Notes: generated from the sequence alone by a model not told the origin. Counted from the stretch's first letter, positions 10,926-23,000 are shown. The stretch: DNA of 62,790 nucleotides from Rhodococcoides kyotonense (GCF_900188125.1 NZ_FZOW01000026.1:1-62790), one strand, 5' to 3'. Numbers and translations are program-made.

Positions 10926-12813
10926 CCCGAGAAGGACCGCCGAACTTCAGCTCCGCCGCAGCGGCCAGGCCGGCGACGGTCGAGTCGTCGAACACCTCTT
11001 TCGCGCCGAAGCTGATATCGAGCGCGGCACCGATCCGGGCCGCGAGACGAGTGGCGGACAGAGAGTTGCCGCCGAGCTCGAAGAAGTCGTCGTCCACTCC
11101 GACTCGATCCACACCGAGGATCTCGGCGAAGACCGCTGCGACCGCGATCTGGGCCTCGGTGTCGGGTGCGCGGTACTCCTTCGCGACGAAGACAGGCTCG
11201 GGTAACTTGTCGCGATCGAGTTTGCCCGACGGCGTCAGCGGAATCGCATCGATGATCATGATCGACGACGGAATCATGTGCTTGGGCAACGACTTCGCGG
11301 CAAATGCGGACAACTCGTCGGCATCCGGTCGAGCACCGTCGACTGCACGTACATAGGACACGAGTACGGTGTCACCGGCCGGCCCGTCGTGGCCGACGGT
11401 GACGGCGAACGCGACGGACGGGTGCGCCGTCAGCGCCGTGTCGACCTCACCCAGTTCGATACGGAATCCGCGGACCTTGACCTGAGAGTCGTTCCTGGCG
11501 ACGAACTCCAACGAACCCGACGAATTCCGCCGCACCACATCACCGGTGCGGTACATCCGTGCGCCGACAGTCCGGTCATGTCGCGGGTTGCTCTCCTGAG
11601 GGTCCACGAAAGGGTTTGCGACGAAGCGGTCCGACGTCAGCGCCGACTTCCATCGGTAACCTCGTGCGAGCCCGGCACCGGCGAGGTAGAGCTCACCCGC
11701 GACGCCGGTCGGAACGGGACGCAGCCTGCGATCCAACACGAACGCACTGGTGCCTGCGATCGCGTCACCGATCGACACGGCGTCGCCCGGCGTCAGGGCT
11801 GTCGAGATGGTGCTTGCCACAGTCGATTCCGTCGGACCGTACGCGTTGAAGAACCGTCGATCCCGGCCCCATTTGTCGACGAGTTCAGGAGGACAGCTCT
11901 CACCACCGACGACGACGACCTCGAGTACGTCGAGGCCTGCCGGGTCGACGGACGCCAGGGCGGCAGGCGTGACGAACGCGTGAGTCACCTTGTTGTCGTG
12001 TAGGAATCGACCGAGTTCGTCCCCTCCGTAGACGTCGGTCGGAGCGATCACCATCGCGGATCCGGACGCCACCGACAGCAACAGCTCGAGAATCGACGCG
12101 TCGAAGCTCGGTGACGCGAAGTGCAGGGTGCGCGACCGTCCGGTCAAGCCGTATCGGTCGAGTTGTTCGCCTGCGAGATCAGCCAGTCCCGTGTGCGTGA
12201 CGACGACGCCCTTGGGCAGGCCCGTCGATCCCGACGTGTAGATGACATAGGCAGGATTGTCCGCACGCAGCGGCGAGACCCGATCGGACACCGCGATTCT
12301 GTCGTCGGGAACGGCGTCGAGCGACGCCTGGAAGGACGCGTCGTCGAGGACCGTCCATTCGCTGGAACCGGGGAGATCGTCCCGAAAGGCCGACGTCGTC
12401 AGGCCGACGCGAGAGCCCGAGTCGGTCAGCATGTGCTGCACGCGATCGGCGGGATATGTGGGATCGACAGGGAGAAACGCGGCTCCGGTCTTGGCGATCG
12501 ACCACAGTGCGACGACGGACTCGATGGAACGAGTGATCGCGATCGCGACGATGTCCTCGGGGCCGACACCTCGCTCGATCAGTACGCGCGCGATCTGGGA
12601 CGACAGTCGGTCGAGCTCGCTGTAGGACACCGCGCGGTCTCCGGACACGAGCGCATCCGCGGTGGGGTCGATCTCGACCGCAGCGGCGAGAAGCTGGGGC
12701 AGCAGTGCGGTGGTGCCCCGACGGGCCCGTGGCCGCCGAGGCCGGACGCGCCGGGCACGTGGACGGGTCGTCGATTCGTCGTCGGGGCCGTCCGTCATAC
12801 GGTCGCGGCTCAT
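6967..12813 (-). CDS. Dimodular NRPS with thioesterase, synthetase IV
   Basis: 1948-residue synthetase forming a compact unit. A tail very rich in Arg/Pro (to about residue 38) leads into A1 (LLPQLLAAAV; TSGSTG near 197), then carrier 582, C 768 (HHISADGSSM), A2 1260, carrier 1645 and TE with nucleophile near 1778 (GWSLGG), Asp in MMDSVV and His in PYSHWTM. Both carriers have LGGNS. The ATG at 12813 is chosen because it overlaps the stop of the upstream small ORF (ATGA). GAGAAGG lies directly against it, so the ATG at 12798, 15 nt downstream of that site, is an alternative. The upstream in-frame extension to 13002 looks non-coding. With its own TE it could make a dipeptide, or finish a chain passed from another synthetase. 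Confidence 0.95.
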   Translation of the reverse strand: MSRDRMTDGPDDESTTRPRARRVRPRRPRARRGTTALLPQLLAAAVEIDPTADALVSGDRAVSYSELDRLSSQIARVLIERGVGPEDIVAIAITRSIESVVALWSIAKTGAAFLPVDPTYPADRVQHMLTDSGSRVGLTTSAFRDDLPGSSEWTVLDDASFQASLDAVPDDRIAVSDRVSPLRADNPAYVIYTSGSTGLPKGVVVTHTGLADLAGEQLDRYGLTGRSRTLHFASPSFDASILELLLSVASGSAMVIAPTDVYGGDELGRFLHDNKVTHAFVTPAALASVDPAGLDVLEVVVVGGESCPPELVDKWGRDRRFFNAYGPTESTVASTISTALTPGDAVSIGDAIAGTSAFVLDRRLRPVPTGVAGELYLAGAGLARGYRWKSALTSDRFVANPFVDPQESNPRHDRTVGARMYRTGDVVRRNSSGSLEFVARNDSQVKVRGFRIELGEVDTALTAHPSVAFAVTVGHDGPAGDTVLVSYVRAVDGARPDADELSAFAAKSLPKHMIPSSIMIIDAIPLTPSGKLDRDKLPEPVFVAKEYRAPDTEAQIAVAAVFAEILGVDRVGVDDDFFELGGNSLSATRLAARIGAALDISFGAKEVFDDSTVAGLAAAAELKFGGPSRVTLGADPRPARIPLSLAQQRMWFLNRFDTESAAYNIPIAIRLTGELNETALRSAIDDVVARHEPLRTVYPSDAEGPTQVVLPDTEAVDIEVLDVAPSDIVHTVQQLAATSFDVTSEVPLRVRLYRIGESDYVLALVVQHISADGSSMGPLTRDLMVAYAARVGGVAPGWSPLPVQYADFAVWQRRALGSENDPSSVAFDQLSFWKTELAGLPDQIELPTDRPRPAMQSFAGGKVDFSIDADVQAALTGLARGMNATLFMAVHAAWAALLSRLSGSTDIAVGSPIAGRGEAALDDLIGMFANTLVFRTEVDLGASFEELLASVREADVRALANADVPFERLVEVLNPARSTARHPLFQVGLSFQNLDKVDLELPGLTVSAVDADAEVAQFDLHLILSDQYDEHGAPSGIGGTLKFASALFDASTAETIARRFVAFVSAVAEDSALAVGDVEIVDAAERDVVVRSWNDTEHVVDSGATLVSLFDASVVAAPDSVALTFESGSWTYRQFGERVNRLARHLISLGVGPESSVAVAMRRSESMVWAMFAVVAAGGAYVPVDPDQPADRTEYILSTADPVVVLTSASDGVVSVGSLSAVDVESIDLSGFSGDPLSDVDRVARLRPDNSAYVIFTSGSTGRPKGVAVSHRAVVNQLEWMRAEYELDSSDVSLLKTAATFDLSVWELWSWATIGGRLVIASADGHRDPSYLVDLVRRESVTTLHVVPSMLGALTVESGGVLPDSVRRVLAIGEALPASTAEAVLRGGGTRLDNVYGPTEAAVSVTSNEVVLPVGSAVPIGRPEWNCRVFVLDSRLHPVPAGVVGELYLSGVQLARGYHGRVDLTSERFVADPFGSGGRMYRTGDLVRWTSGGVLDYVGRSDFQVKVRGFRIELGEIESVLGAVDGVRDAVVLARRDERVGDRLVAYVVGDPGSGVDVDVDVLRSAVGEYLPSYMVPSAFVTLDALPLNVNGKLDRQALPEPEFEPRVFRAPTTSVEESVAAVFADVLGVPQVGLDDDFFELGGNSLIATQVVARLGDSVGFSVPLPWIFTDSTVEGLSRRIADGERDGAQGALDPVVRFREPTAGRILWCLHPIVGISWQFAGLAAHIDRDKGLYALQSPALTESDWSPSSIEEWAARYVDEIRRVQPAGPYELLGWSLGGVLAHAVSVQLQAQGETVSLLGMMDSVVGSAATTGELLERSGAAPATPADLFGGLVPGDVDDVDMSPEGIARLLSSVPSLGEITTDRIERVLVEAERAFELIDRYVPGRYDGTLVYFAAGSDDETGRIGADGWNAAADDVENHVLPYSHWTMASPEALTMIGSIVNR
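10940..12720 (-). other. Module IV-1: A-T, code DALFVGAVAK
   Basis: A domain without a C domain (HFASPSFDASILE, THAFVTP, NAYGPTES, RGFRIELGEVD) and an LGGNS carrier. The code suggests a hydrophobic side chain, Leu-like at a guess. It is either a chain-starting module or one completed by a C domain in trans. Confidence 0.75.
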
Positions 12814-12965
12814 CCTTCTCGAACCAGGTAGTGCATGACCGTATTGTCCACCGAGTCCGTCAGCACTTCGTTCATCGCCCCTCGCGTTCCGTCTACGTAC
12901 TGCGGACGAACCGACAGCCTGGCCGACTCGGCCGGTCCGCCGAGCCCGTACAGGGTATTCGACAC
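12810..12965 (-). CDS. Small ORF (51 codons) coupled to synthetase IV
   Basis: A GTG at 12965 opens a 51-codon frame starting MSNTLYGLGGPAE and ending NTVMHYLVREG. Its TGA overlaps the ATG of synthetase IV as ATGA. The composition is balanced, with Asn, Tyr, Asp, Glu and Val, unlike the Arg/Pro/Ser-rich shadow frames here. An internal ATG at 12875 gives a 21-residue alternative with GAGGGG just before it. It is not an MbtH protein: it has no SLWP or CLxYV motif. I do not recognise it. Coding status rests on composition and the overlap only; the ribosome site before the GTG is weak. Confidence 0.42.
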   Translation of the reverse strand: MSNTLYGLGGPAESARLSVRPQYVDGTRGAMNEVLTDSVDNTVMHYLVREG

Positions 12966-13086
12966 AGCCGTGCGACCGGACTGGACAGCCCATGTTGCCC
13001 ACCGGTCACAAACGATCGTTCGAGACCCGAACTAATATCGGTCCCCGTTCGATCGCCGTTACCGGCGGGTAGCTCGGAATCCGAGC
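12966..13086. other. Spacer after synthetase III
   Basis: 121 bp. AGCTCGGA/TCCGAGCT (13071-13078 and 13080-13087) is an inverted repeat at the stop codon of III with almost no loop, a weak terminator candidate at best. No clear promoter motif. Confidence 0.4.
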
Positions 13087-16000
13087 TCAGTGACGCAACA
13101 CACGCCCGACGACGTCGATGGCGGCGGGTGACAACATGTCCTCGTGCGCGACCGGCGCCGTGGCTGTCTCGATCGCTCCGTCGATGTAGGGCTTCCACGT
13201 CCAGGCCGCGTCGTCCTCTCGCTGATGGTCGATGCCCGCAGTGCAGAACGTGAGGTCCCCGCGGAACACGCCGGGTCGGTACCGGTCCATCGCCCGGGCG
13301 GCGTCGACGGCGGCCGCGAACAGCCGCTCGATCTGCGCACCGTCGAGATCGGGCATGTCGTCGGGCATGTTCGTCTCGAACAGCCGCGCGACGTCACTGC
13401 CCATCGAGGTGATGTCGACGTCGGTGCCGATGGGCAGCCCCATCGACTCGAGTATCGCGCGCACCTCGCCCTCGAACGCACCGGTGTCCACGGTGTGGAG
13501 ACTGTCGAGCAGAGTGAGTTGCTCGATCACCCGCCCACGCTGCTGCAGCCGGACAGCGATCGCGTGTGCGAGCACACCTCCGATCGACCAGCCGAGCAAC
13601 GACAGCGGACCGTGCGGCCGTTCCGAGTCGATGTCCGACGCGTACCGATCGGCGAGTTCGTCGATCGACCGCACCTCGAAGCCCACCTCGGTCGTTGCCG
13701 GTGTCTGCACGCCGTACACGGGGACGTCGGGATCGAGAACGGGCAGCAAGCCCGCGTACCCCCACGCGAGACCGAGCATCGGGTGAACGCAGAACAACGG
13801 CGTCGACGCGCCCCCGGACCTGATCGGCAGCACCACGTCCAGCGAGCGCGACGCGACGGCAGCGTCGTCGACGATGCGTGCCGCGATACCGTCGACCGTT
13901 CGGGTGTCGAGAACCGATTGCACCCGCACCTGCGCGCCCGTCACCGCGCGCAGCTGCGACACCAGCGCAGTCGCGGACAACGATGTGCCGCCGAGTTCGA
14001 AGAAGTCCTCGCCCAGTCCCACCCGATCGAGAGACAGCACGTCGGCGAACAGTCTCGCCACCGTACGCTCGAGTTCGGTGCGCGGCTGTCGGTGCTCCGC
14101 GCGCGTGAAGACCGGGTCGGGCAGGGCGTCGACGTTCACCTTTCCTGAACCGGTCAGCGGCAGCTCGTCGAGCACAGTCACTGCGGCGGGGATCATGTGC
14201 CGCGGCAGCACGGTCGCGAGATCCGTCTTCAGCGCGTCGGGGTCGACCGAGTCCGACGCGAGAACGTACGACACCAAGGCCTGGCTGCCGTTGTCGGTGT
14301 CTCGCACGACCGTCGTCGCGTAGTCGATGCCGGGTAGGTCGGTCAGCGCCGCATCGATCTCACCGAGTTCGACGCGGAACCCGCGAATCTTGATCTGCTT
14401 GTCGGCCCGTCCGACGTACTCGAGTACCGGCCCGTTCCACCGGACGAGGTCACCCGTTCGGTACAGGCGACCGGCGGACTCGAAGGGATCGGCGACGAAC
14501 GCCGCTGCCGTCAGCCCGGCCCTCGCGCGGTACCCGCGTGCCAGTTTCGGTCCCGCGAGATACAGCTCACCGACGACGCCGTCCATCACAGGACGTAGTC
14601 GCGGGTCGAGCACCACTGCCCGGGTGCCACGCACCGGTGAGCCGATCGAGATCCGGTCACCCGCCGTCATCGCTTCGCTGATCGTCGCCACGACGGTGCC
14701 CTCGGTCGGTCCGTACAGATTGTGGAACGCGCCGAACTCGGCCCACCTCTCCATCAACTCCGGTGGCCAGGCTTCCCCTCCGACGGACAGGCAGCGGAAG
14801 TCCGGGAGCAGCGACGGGTCGAGTCCGGCGACCGTCGCGGGGGTCACCGCCAGATGCGAGACACGGTGACGACGCAGGTAGTCGGTCAGCTCGTCGCCGC
14901 CGTACATCGTCGCCGGCGTGATGACCAGCGTCGCACCGACATCGAACGCGAGCATCAGTTCGCTCACCGATGCGTCGAAGCTCGGCGACATCGCATGCAG
15001 CGCGACGGAGTCGGAGTCGACGCGGAACGTCTCGGTCTGGCTCGCGGCGAAGGCGGACAGACCGCCGTGCGTCACGACGACGCCCTTGGGCACACCCGTC
15101 GACCCGGACGTGTAGATCACGTACGCGGTGTTCTCCACCCGCAGGCGCGACACGCGGTCGCTGTCGGTCACCGGTGCCGCATCGAACGAGTCGATCGACG
15201 ACGCCGTGTCCGGGTCGTCCAGCACTATCCAGTCCACCGCATCGGGCAGCGACGAACGATCCGCGACGACCGTCAGTCCCACATCGGATCCGGAATCGAC
15301 GAGCATGTGTTCGACGCGTGCGGCCGGATAACGCGGATCGACCGGGACGAACGCCGCACCGGTCTTGGCGACGGCCCATACTGCCGTGACGGATTCGATC
15401 GACCGAGCGATCCCACACGCGATCGTGTCCTCGGGACCGAGGCCTCGCTCGATCAGCATCCGCGCGATTCTGCTGGAGTGCTCGTCGAGTTCCCGATACG
15501 TGACCGACCGGTCCTCGTACACCAACGCAACGGAATCGGGCGCGCGAGTTGCCGCTGCGGCAACGATGTCCGCCAACGTCTTCGGTGCGGGAGCAGCGCC
15601 GCCCCATCGCGCGATCAGGTCGGTTCGCTCGTCGGGCCACAGCACGTCGACGTTCCCCGAGCGGGTGTCGGAAGCCCCGCCCAATCCCTCGAGAACCCGC
15701 ACGTACCGTTCGGCGAGCCGCCGAATGCGGTCGTCGTCGAACAAATCGGTCGAATATTCGAAGTCGAATCGCAACACCCCGTCGAGAACCGCGACGATCG
15801 ACAGTGGGTAGTGCGCCGCGTCCACCGTCTCCACCCCGGTGACGGTCACGCCGTCGACTGTGGTGACCTCGGACAGCGCAGACCGATCGATCGGGTACGA
15901 CTCGAACACCACGAGCGTGTCGAACAATGTCTGCAGCCCGGTGGAGTCCTGGATCTCGGAGAGCCCGACGTGGTGATGATCGAGCAGGGACGCCGACGCC

Positions 16001-17010
16001 TGTTGCAGGCTCGTCAGTATCGATTCGACGGATCTGTCGGGGTTGGCCACCACACGGACCGGCAGTGTGTTGATGAACAGCCCGACCATCTGCTCGACGC
16101 CGTCGAGTACGGGCGGCCGGCCCGACACCGTGGTTCCGAAGACGACGTCGTCGTGCCCGGTGATTCGGGCGAGCAGGATTCCCCACGCACCCTGGATCAG
16201 GGTGTTGACGGTGACACCGATGTGCGACGCGTACTCGGACAACGCAGTCGACGACGCCTCGGACAGTTCGGCGCGGTACTCCGCTCGCCCGTGTCCACCG
16301 GCGACCGCAGGCAACGCGTGCGTGAGGAGCGTCGGTTCGGTGAACCCGCCGAGCGCCGTCCGCCACGCGGCGAGTGCGGCGTCGCGTGGCTGCTCCGACA
16401 ACCACGTCAGGTAGGCGCGGAAGGGTGTCGCGGGTTCGAGTACCGAGACATCGGCGTGCGTCGCGTACAGAATCAGCAAGTCCTTCAACAGGATCGGCAT
16501 GGACCACCCGTCGAGCAGGATGTGGTGGCACGTGATACCGAGAGCCCACGTGTCCGACGCCGTCCGCACTGCGACGAAGCGAACGAGCGGCGGTTCGGCC
16601 AGATCGAATCCGCGTCGTTGGTCCTCCCGCAGAATGGCATCGACGTCGTCGCGCGACGCCCCGATCGCGTCGACGTCACGCCACGGCACGTCGAGACCGT
16701 CGACGACGATCTGCACCGGCGAACCGTGTGCATCGGGGCGGAATGCCGTTCGCAGATTCGCGTGACGGGTGAGCAGCGCATTCCCGGCTGCCTGCAGGCG
16801 TCGCACATCGACGTCGCCGTGCAGATGCAGTACCAACTGCGTCGTGTAGACGTCCGCACCCGATTCGGCGAGCATCGCGTGGTACGCGAATCCCCCCTGC
16901 AGCGCCGTCAACGGCCACACGTCGGCCACCGATCCGTATGCCTCCTCCCACACGTCGATGTCCGCCTGCGTCGTCTGCACCAGATCCAGATCGGACGGCG
17001 TCAGTCCGCC
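13087..17010 (-). other. Module III-4: C-A-T-TE, termination module
   Basis: D-donor C domain (HHILLDGWSM), as expected after the E domain. The A-domain code is DASASGLVVK, unusually rich in small residues. The carrier reads LGGTS in place of LGGNS but keeps the phosphopantetheine Ser. A type I TE (GWSIGG) follows. Confidence 0.8.
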
Positions 17011-20000
17011 CGCATCGACGCTGCCGGAGTGCCGTGCGATGGCGGTCAGCGCCTCGACCCACGTGTCCGCCAGTTCCTGCACGTCGTCGCGGCCCATCAG
17101 CGTCGCCGGGAAGCCGAACCCCGCGCTGAGCTCACCACCGAGCACGATCGCGTTGATGTCCACCGTCGCCATCGCGGGCATGTCGTCGTCATGGCGCCCG
17201 TCGAGTTCTCCGAGATCCGACGCAGGCAACCAGCCGAGCCCAGCCATCGCGTCCGGGATGTCCCCCTGCGACACCCGGCCGAGATAGTTGAAGCTCACCT
17301 GTCGGGGACCGCCCGCAAGCCTCGCGGAGGCGTCGTCGTCTCCCAGGTACCGCCGTATTCCGTAGCCGATTCCTTTGTCGGGCAACGCAAGCAACTGTTC
17401 CTTGACGCGTTTGACCGCGGCACCCGCCGACGCGCCCCCGGCGAACGCGTCGTCGAGGTCGATTCCGTCGAGGTCCAGGCGCGCCGGGAACATCGACGTG
17501 AACCACCCGACCGTGCGAGACAGCTCGGCCCCCGGCACGACCGATTCTTCGCGACCGTGTCCTTCGAGGCCGATGAGCGACGACATCTCCTCGACGCCGC
17601 GGTCTCGACGCCAACGAGCCAACGCCAACGCGAGTCCCGCGATCAATGCGTCACCTGCACCGGTCCGATACATCGCGGGGATCGTCGTCACGACGGCGTC
17701 GGTCACTGTGTGCGGCAGACGAACCGAGACCTTCTGCACGGTGGAGACGACGTCGATGGACGGGTCGAACGCCCGCGTCGACAACTGTGGATCGGGTCCG
17801 TCGAGCACGGACTCCCACAGTTCGACGTCGTCGGTGTGCGACGCGTGGTCCTGCAGTGCGTGCGACCAGGTCCGGAAGGACGTGCCGGGCTCGTCCAGGT
17901 GCGGCTTCTGTCCGGCCGCCACCGCCAGCCATGCCGCGACGAAGTCCGGAATCAGGATTCGCCAGGACACACCGTCGACGACCATGTGATGTGCCACGAC
18001 GATCAGGCGTCCCGTGCGACTCGATGTACTCCCCTCGCCGGTCACCGGATCGAGCCAGGCGAATCGGATGACGTGACCCTTCGACGGATTCAGTTGCGCA
18101 AGTGCGTGTTCCAGCGCATCGTCTGCGACCGCGATCAACTCGTCCGCGTCGATGTCTTCGGCGTACGGTGTTCGATCGATCAGCGTCTCCACATCGACGG
18201 TGCCCGCAGGCGAGGTTCGCAGAACCGGTCGCTCACCATCCAGAACGAGTGTCGCGCGCAGCATGTCGTGCCGGTCGATCACCGCGGCTAGAACCTGCAC
18301 CAACTGTGCGTGTTCGATTCCGGCCGGCAGTTCCAGGGCGAGCGTCTGCTCGAAGCGATCGTAGGAACCACCCCGTTCGACCATGAATCGAACGGCAGGC
18401 GTCAGGGGAATGTCGCCGACGCCACCGCCCGGGAGTTCCGCCAGCACCACGACGTCGGCGTCGGCTGTGCGGGTGGCGACTCGCGCGATCGCCTGAACTG
18501 TCTTGTTCTCGAACACCTCTCGCGGCGAGATCCCGATACCGCGCGCCTTCGCCCTCGACACCAGCTGAATCGAGACGATGCTGTCGCCGCCCAACGCGAA
18601 GAACGAGTCCGTCGTGCTGACCGAGTCGAGACCGAGGACGTCCGCGAACAATTCGGCGAGGGCAACTTCGGTCTCGGTGACCGGTTCGGTCCGATCGACC
18701 GTCCGGAACACAGGCTCGGGCAGAGCAGACCTGTCCAATTTGCCGACGGGTGTCAGCGGAACGACATCGAGAACGACGATCGACGACGGAACCATGTGCG
18801 CCGGAACCTTGTTCGCGACGAACTCGACGAGTCCCCGCACGTCGACCGTTCGACCGGCGACGGGCAGTACGTATCCGACGATCGCAGCATTGCCGGACGC
18901 CAGGTCACGAACCGTCGTCGTGGCGAACTCGACGTCGGGGTGCGACGCGAGCACTGCCTCGATCTCGCCGAGTTCGATGCGGAATCCCCGTATCTTGACC
19001 TGGAAGTCCGATCGGCCCACGTACTCGATCTGGAGGTCACGTGTCCACCGCACGACATCGCCGGTGCGGTACATCCGCTCACCGTGCGTTCCGTATGGAT
19101 TCGCGACGAATCGTCCCGCGGTGAGACCGGGTCGACGATGGTAACCCTGGGCCAGCTGAATTCCTGCGATGTAGTGCTCGCCGCTGACGCCGACCGGAAC
19201 CGGACCGAGCCGGTCGTCGAGAACCAACGACGTCATCCCGCGAATCGGTCCGCCGATCGTGATCGGAGCGCCCGCCGACAGGGGTGCGGAGATGTTCGTC
19301 ATGATCGTGGTCTCGGTGGGGCCGTAGCCGTTGAAGAACTCGCGGCCGGTCCCCGATTCGGTCCATCGCGCAACGAGTTCCGGCGGGCAGGCCTCACCGC
19401 CTGCGACGAGGACTCGCAGATCGGGGAGCCCGTCGGGATCGACCGTCGCCAATGCGGCCGGAGTGATGAACGCGTGCGTGACGCGTTCCTCGCGCAACAG
19501 CGCGGCGAGCTCGTCGCCTCCATAGATGCCGGGGGGTGCCACGACGAGCGTCGACGACGCCGCCAAGGCCAGCAGCAATTCGAGTATCGATGCGTCGAAA
19601 CTCGGCGATGCGAAGTGCAACGCACGATCTCCGCGAGACAGTACGTACCGGTCTCGTTGTTCTGCCGCGAAATTCGCCAGACCCGCATGCGTCACGACGA
19701 CGCCCTTGGGCAGTCCCGTCGACCCCGACGTGTAGATGATGTAGGCCGGATGTGTGACATGCAGTGGACGTCGCAACTCGTGTCGCTCCACCGGATCGGC
19801 GGAGTACGACGCGATATTCGCCCGAATGTCGTTGTCGTCCAGGACGAGCCAGGTGATCGCGTCGGGCAGCCCGCTACGTGCCGACGACACGGTGACCCCG
19901 AGCGACGGCTCGGCATCCTCGATCATGTGGGCGACGCGGTCGACCGGATAGTTCGGGTCGACACTGACGAACGCTGCACCCGATTTCGCGACGGCCCACA

Positions 20001-23000
20001 GCGCGACGATCGACTCGATGGATCGCGACAGGGCGAGGGCAACGAGATCGCCGGGCCCGACACCTGCATCGAGAAGCACGCGAGCGAGACGGGACGAACG
20101 AGCATCCAACTCCGCATAAGTGATCGCCCGACCGTCGAACGACACCGCGTCGCTGTCGGGTGCAGCGGCAACCGCGGCAGAGAGCAGATCTGTGAGTACG
20201 ACGGGGCGTTCGGGGACCGACGGCGCCCGAACGACCGACTCCAACTCGAAGTCGTCCAGGATCTCGAGGTCACCGATCGGTGTCGACGGTGCGTGCACCA
20301 CCGCGCGCAGAATTCTTTCGAATCGCCTCGACAGGGTGCGCGCGGTATCGGCGTCGAACAAGTCGGTGGCATAGGTCAGCGCACACGCCAGTCCCGCGGA
20401 TTCACCCTGTGCTCCGATGGTTTCCGAGACCGTGAACTGCAGATCGAATTTCGAGGTGTTCGACTCCAGTTCGAGCCGCGCGACCTGCAGCCCCGGAAGG
20501 TCGAGCGTCTGCTCGCCCAGGTTCTGGAACACCAAGGCCACTTGGAACAGTGGGTTGCGGTCGGTGACTCGTTCGGGAGCCACGATGTCCACGAGATGTT
20601 CGAACGGGACGTCCGCGTTGCCGAACGCCGCCAGATCCGACGCCCGCACCCGGTCGAGGAGGTCGTCGAAAGGTTCGTCGGCTCGATCGAGTTCGGTTCG
20701 CAGCACGAGGGTGTTGACGAACATGCCGATGAGGTCGTCGAGGGCTTGCTCACCGCGTCCCGCGACCGGGGTGCCGATCGCGATGTCCGTCGCGGCCGAG
20801 ATCCGTCCGAGCAGCACCGCCAGAGCGGCATGCAGCACCATGAACAGCGTCGCATGGTGCTGCCGCGCAATCTGATTCAGACCGGCGTGTGCCCCGCCGT
20901 CGAGCGAGAACTCGAGCGTCGCACCGCGGTGGGACGCAACACGCGGCCGCGGCCGGTCGGTGGGAAGTTCCAGGCGATCGGCGAGCCCGGCCAGTGCGGC
21001 GATCCAGTGCTCGGTCTGCCTGCTCAGAAGTGAGTCGGGATCCTGCTCGGTTCCGAGAACCGTTCGCTGCCACAGCGCGAAATCGGCGTACTGCACATCG
21101 AGTGGCGGCCACGACGGCGGCTGACCGGCGGTGCGTGCGACGTACGCGGTCATCAGGTCACGTGCGAGCGGCCGCATCGAGAACCCGTCGCCGGCGATAT
21201 GGTGCAGCACGACGGCGAGCACGTACTCGTCGTCGCCGACCGCGTAGATCCGAACGCGAAGCGGAACGTGCTCTGCGACATCGAATCCCGCGGACACGAA
21301 GTCGGCCAGGTCCGCCGCGAGGTCGCACTCGGCGAGATGACGAGGCTCCAGATCGAGCTCGACTCGATCCGCCGGCAGCACCAGTTGCCTCGGTACCCCG
21401 TCGTGATCGGGATAGCGGGTGCGCAACGGTTCGTGCCGCCAGACCAGATCGACGACGGCCTGCGCGAGCGCCCGCGTATTCAGATCACCGACGAGCTTCA
21501 TCGCGATCGGCAGGTTGTCCGCGAACGAGGTGGTGTCGAATCTGTTGAGGAACCACATGCGCTGCTGAGCGAGCGACAAGGGCACCACGTCGGGGCGCAC
21601 CTGCGCGACGAGCGGAATGCGAGCATCGTCCGATACCGCGTCGAGACGCAGCGCCAACGCCGCGACCGTGGGAGCTTCGAACAGTGCGCGCACCGGCACC
21701 CTGGTGTCCAGCGCGGCGCCGATGCGGGCGACCACTTGTGTTGCCACCAAAGAGTTTCCACCGAGATCGAAGAAATTGTCGTCGGTTCCCACGCGGGGCA
21801 GGCCGAGAACCTGCGAATAGACCTCCGCGACGATCTCCTCTGCCGCCGTCGTCGGGGGGAGGTATTCGTTCACCCGGAACTCGGGCGACGGCAGTGCTGC
21901 GCGATCGAGTTTGCCGCTCGTTCCCAACGGCAGCGCATCGAGTACGACGATCGACGTCGGCACCATGTACGACGGCAGCGTGTCCCTGACGAACACGATC
22001 AACTCGGCGCTGTCGGCGTCGGTCCCCGGTGCGGGCACGACGTACCCGGCCAGTTGATCACCCGTCGACGTGGCCGCGACGAGCACGACCGCTTGGCTGA
22101 CGGAAGGATGCAACAGCAACGCGGACTCGATGTCCCCCAACTCGATTCGCTGGCCGCGGAACTTGACCTGGAAGTCGGTGCGACCGATGTAGTCCAGTGC
22201 CCCTTGCCCGCCGGGAATCCACCGTACGAGATCACCTGTGCGATACATGAGTTCGCCGACGAACCCGTTGGGGTCGGCGACGAATCGATCGGCCGTCAGA
22301 TCGGGTCGACTCACGTATCCCCGCGCGAGCTGGACGCCGGAGAGGTAGAGCTCGCCGGCCACTCCCGGCGGCACAGGGCGCAGACGTGCATCGAGCACGT
22401 GTACGCGAACGTTCCACTGCGGCACACCGATCGGAACGGTCTTCGCCACCTCCGACTGCGGCGTCGACTCGACCTCCCATTGCGTCACCGACACGGCCGC
22501 TTCGGTGGGCCCGTACAGATTGTGCAGACGCGCGGACGACACGGCAGCGAACGCGTCGGCGGTGTCCGGCGGTAACGCCTCGCCGATGACGAACACGTGG
22601 CGCAGTGAGGTCAGACGATCGGCAGCGGCATGCGCCGCGAACACTCCCAGCATCGACGGCACGAAGTCCGTCACGGTGACCTGCTCGCGGTCGATCACGT
22701 CGGCGACGAGAAGAGGATCCCGATGACCGTCGGGTGCCATCAATACCATCGACGCGCCGGTACGCAACGGCAGGAAGTAGCCCCACAGCGACACGTCGAA
22801 CGTCGTCGCGGTCTTCTGCAGATAGACGTCGTCGCTGTCGAGCCCGTAATAGGCCGTCATCCAGGACATCTGGTTCTCGATCGCACGGTGGGCGACTCCG
22901 ACACCCTTCGGCTTGCCCGTCGAGCCCGACGTGAAGATCACGTACGCCAGGCTGTCTCGGTGCACACGGGTCTCCGCATGCCGGCTCGGCCGAACGTGCA

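Noticed and set aside
12810..12965. Small ORF as an MbtH-like protein
   Set aside because: Too short and lacks the conserved Trp, SLWP and CLxYV-type motifs of that family.
12814..13002. Extension of synthetase IV to a start at 13002
   Set aside because: The extra 63 residues look non-coding, there is no ribosome site, and a better-looking small ORF occupies the same DNA in another frame.
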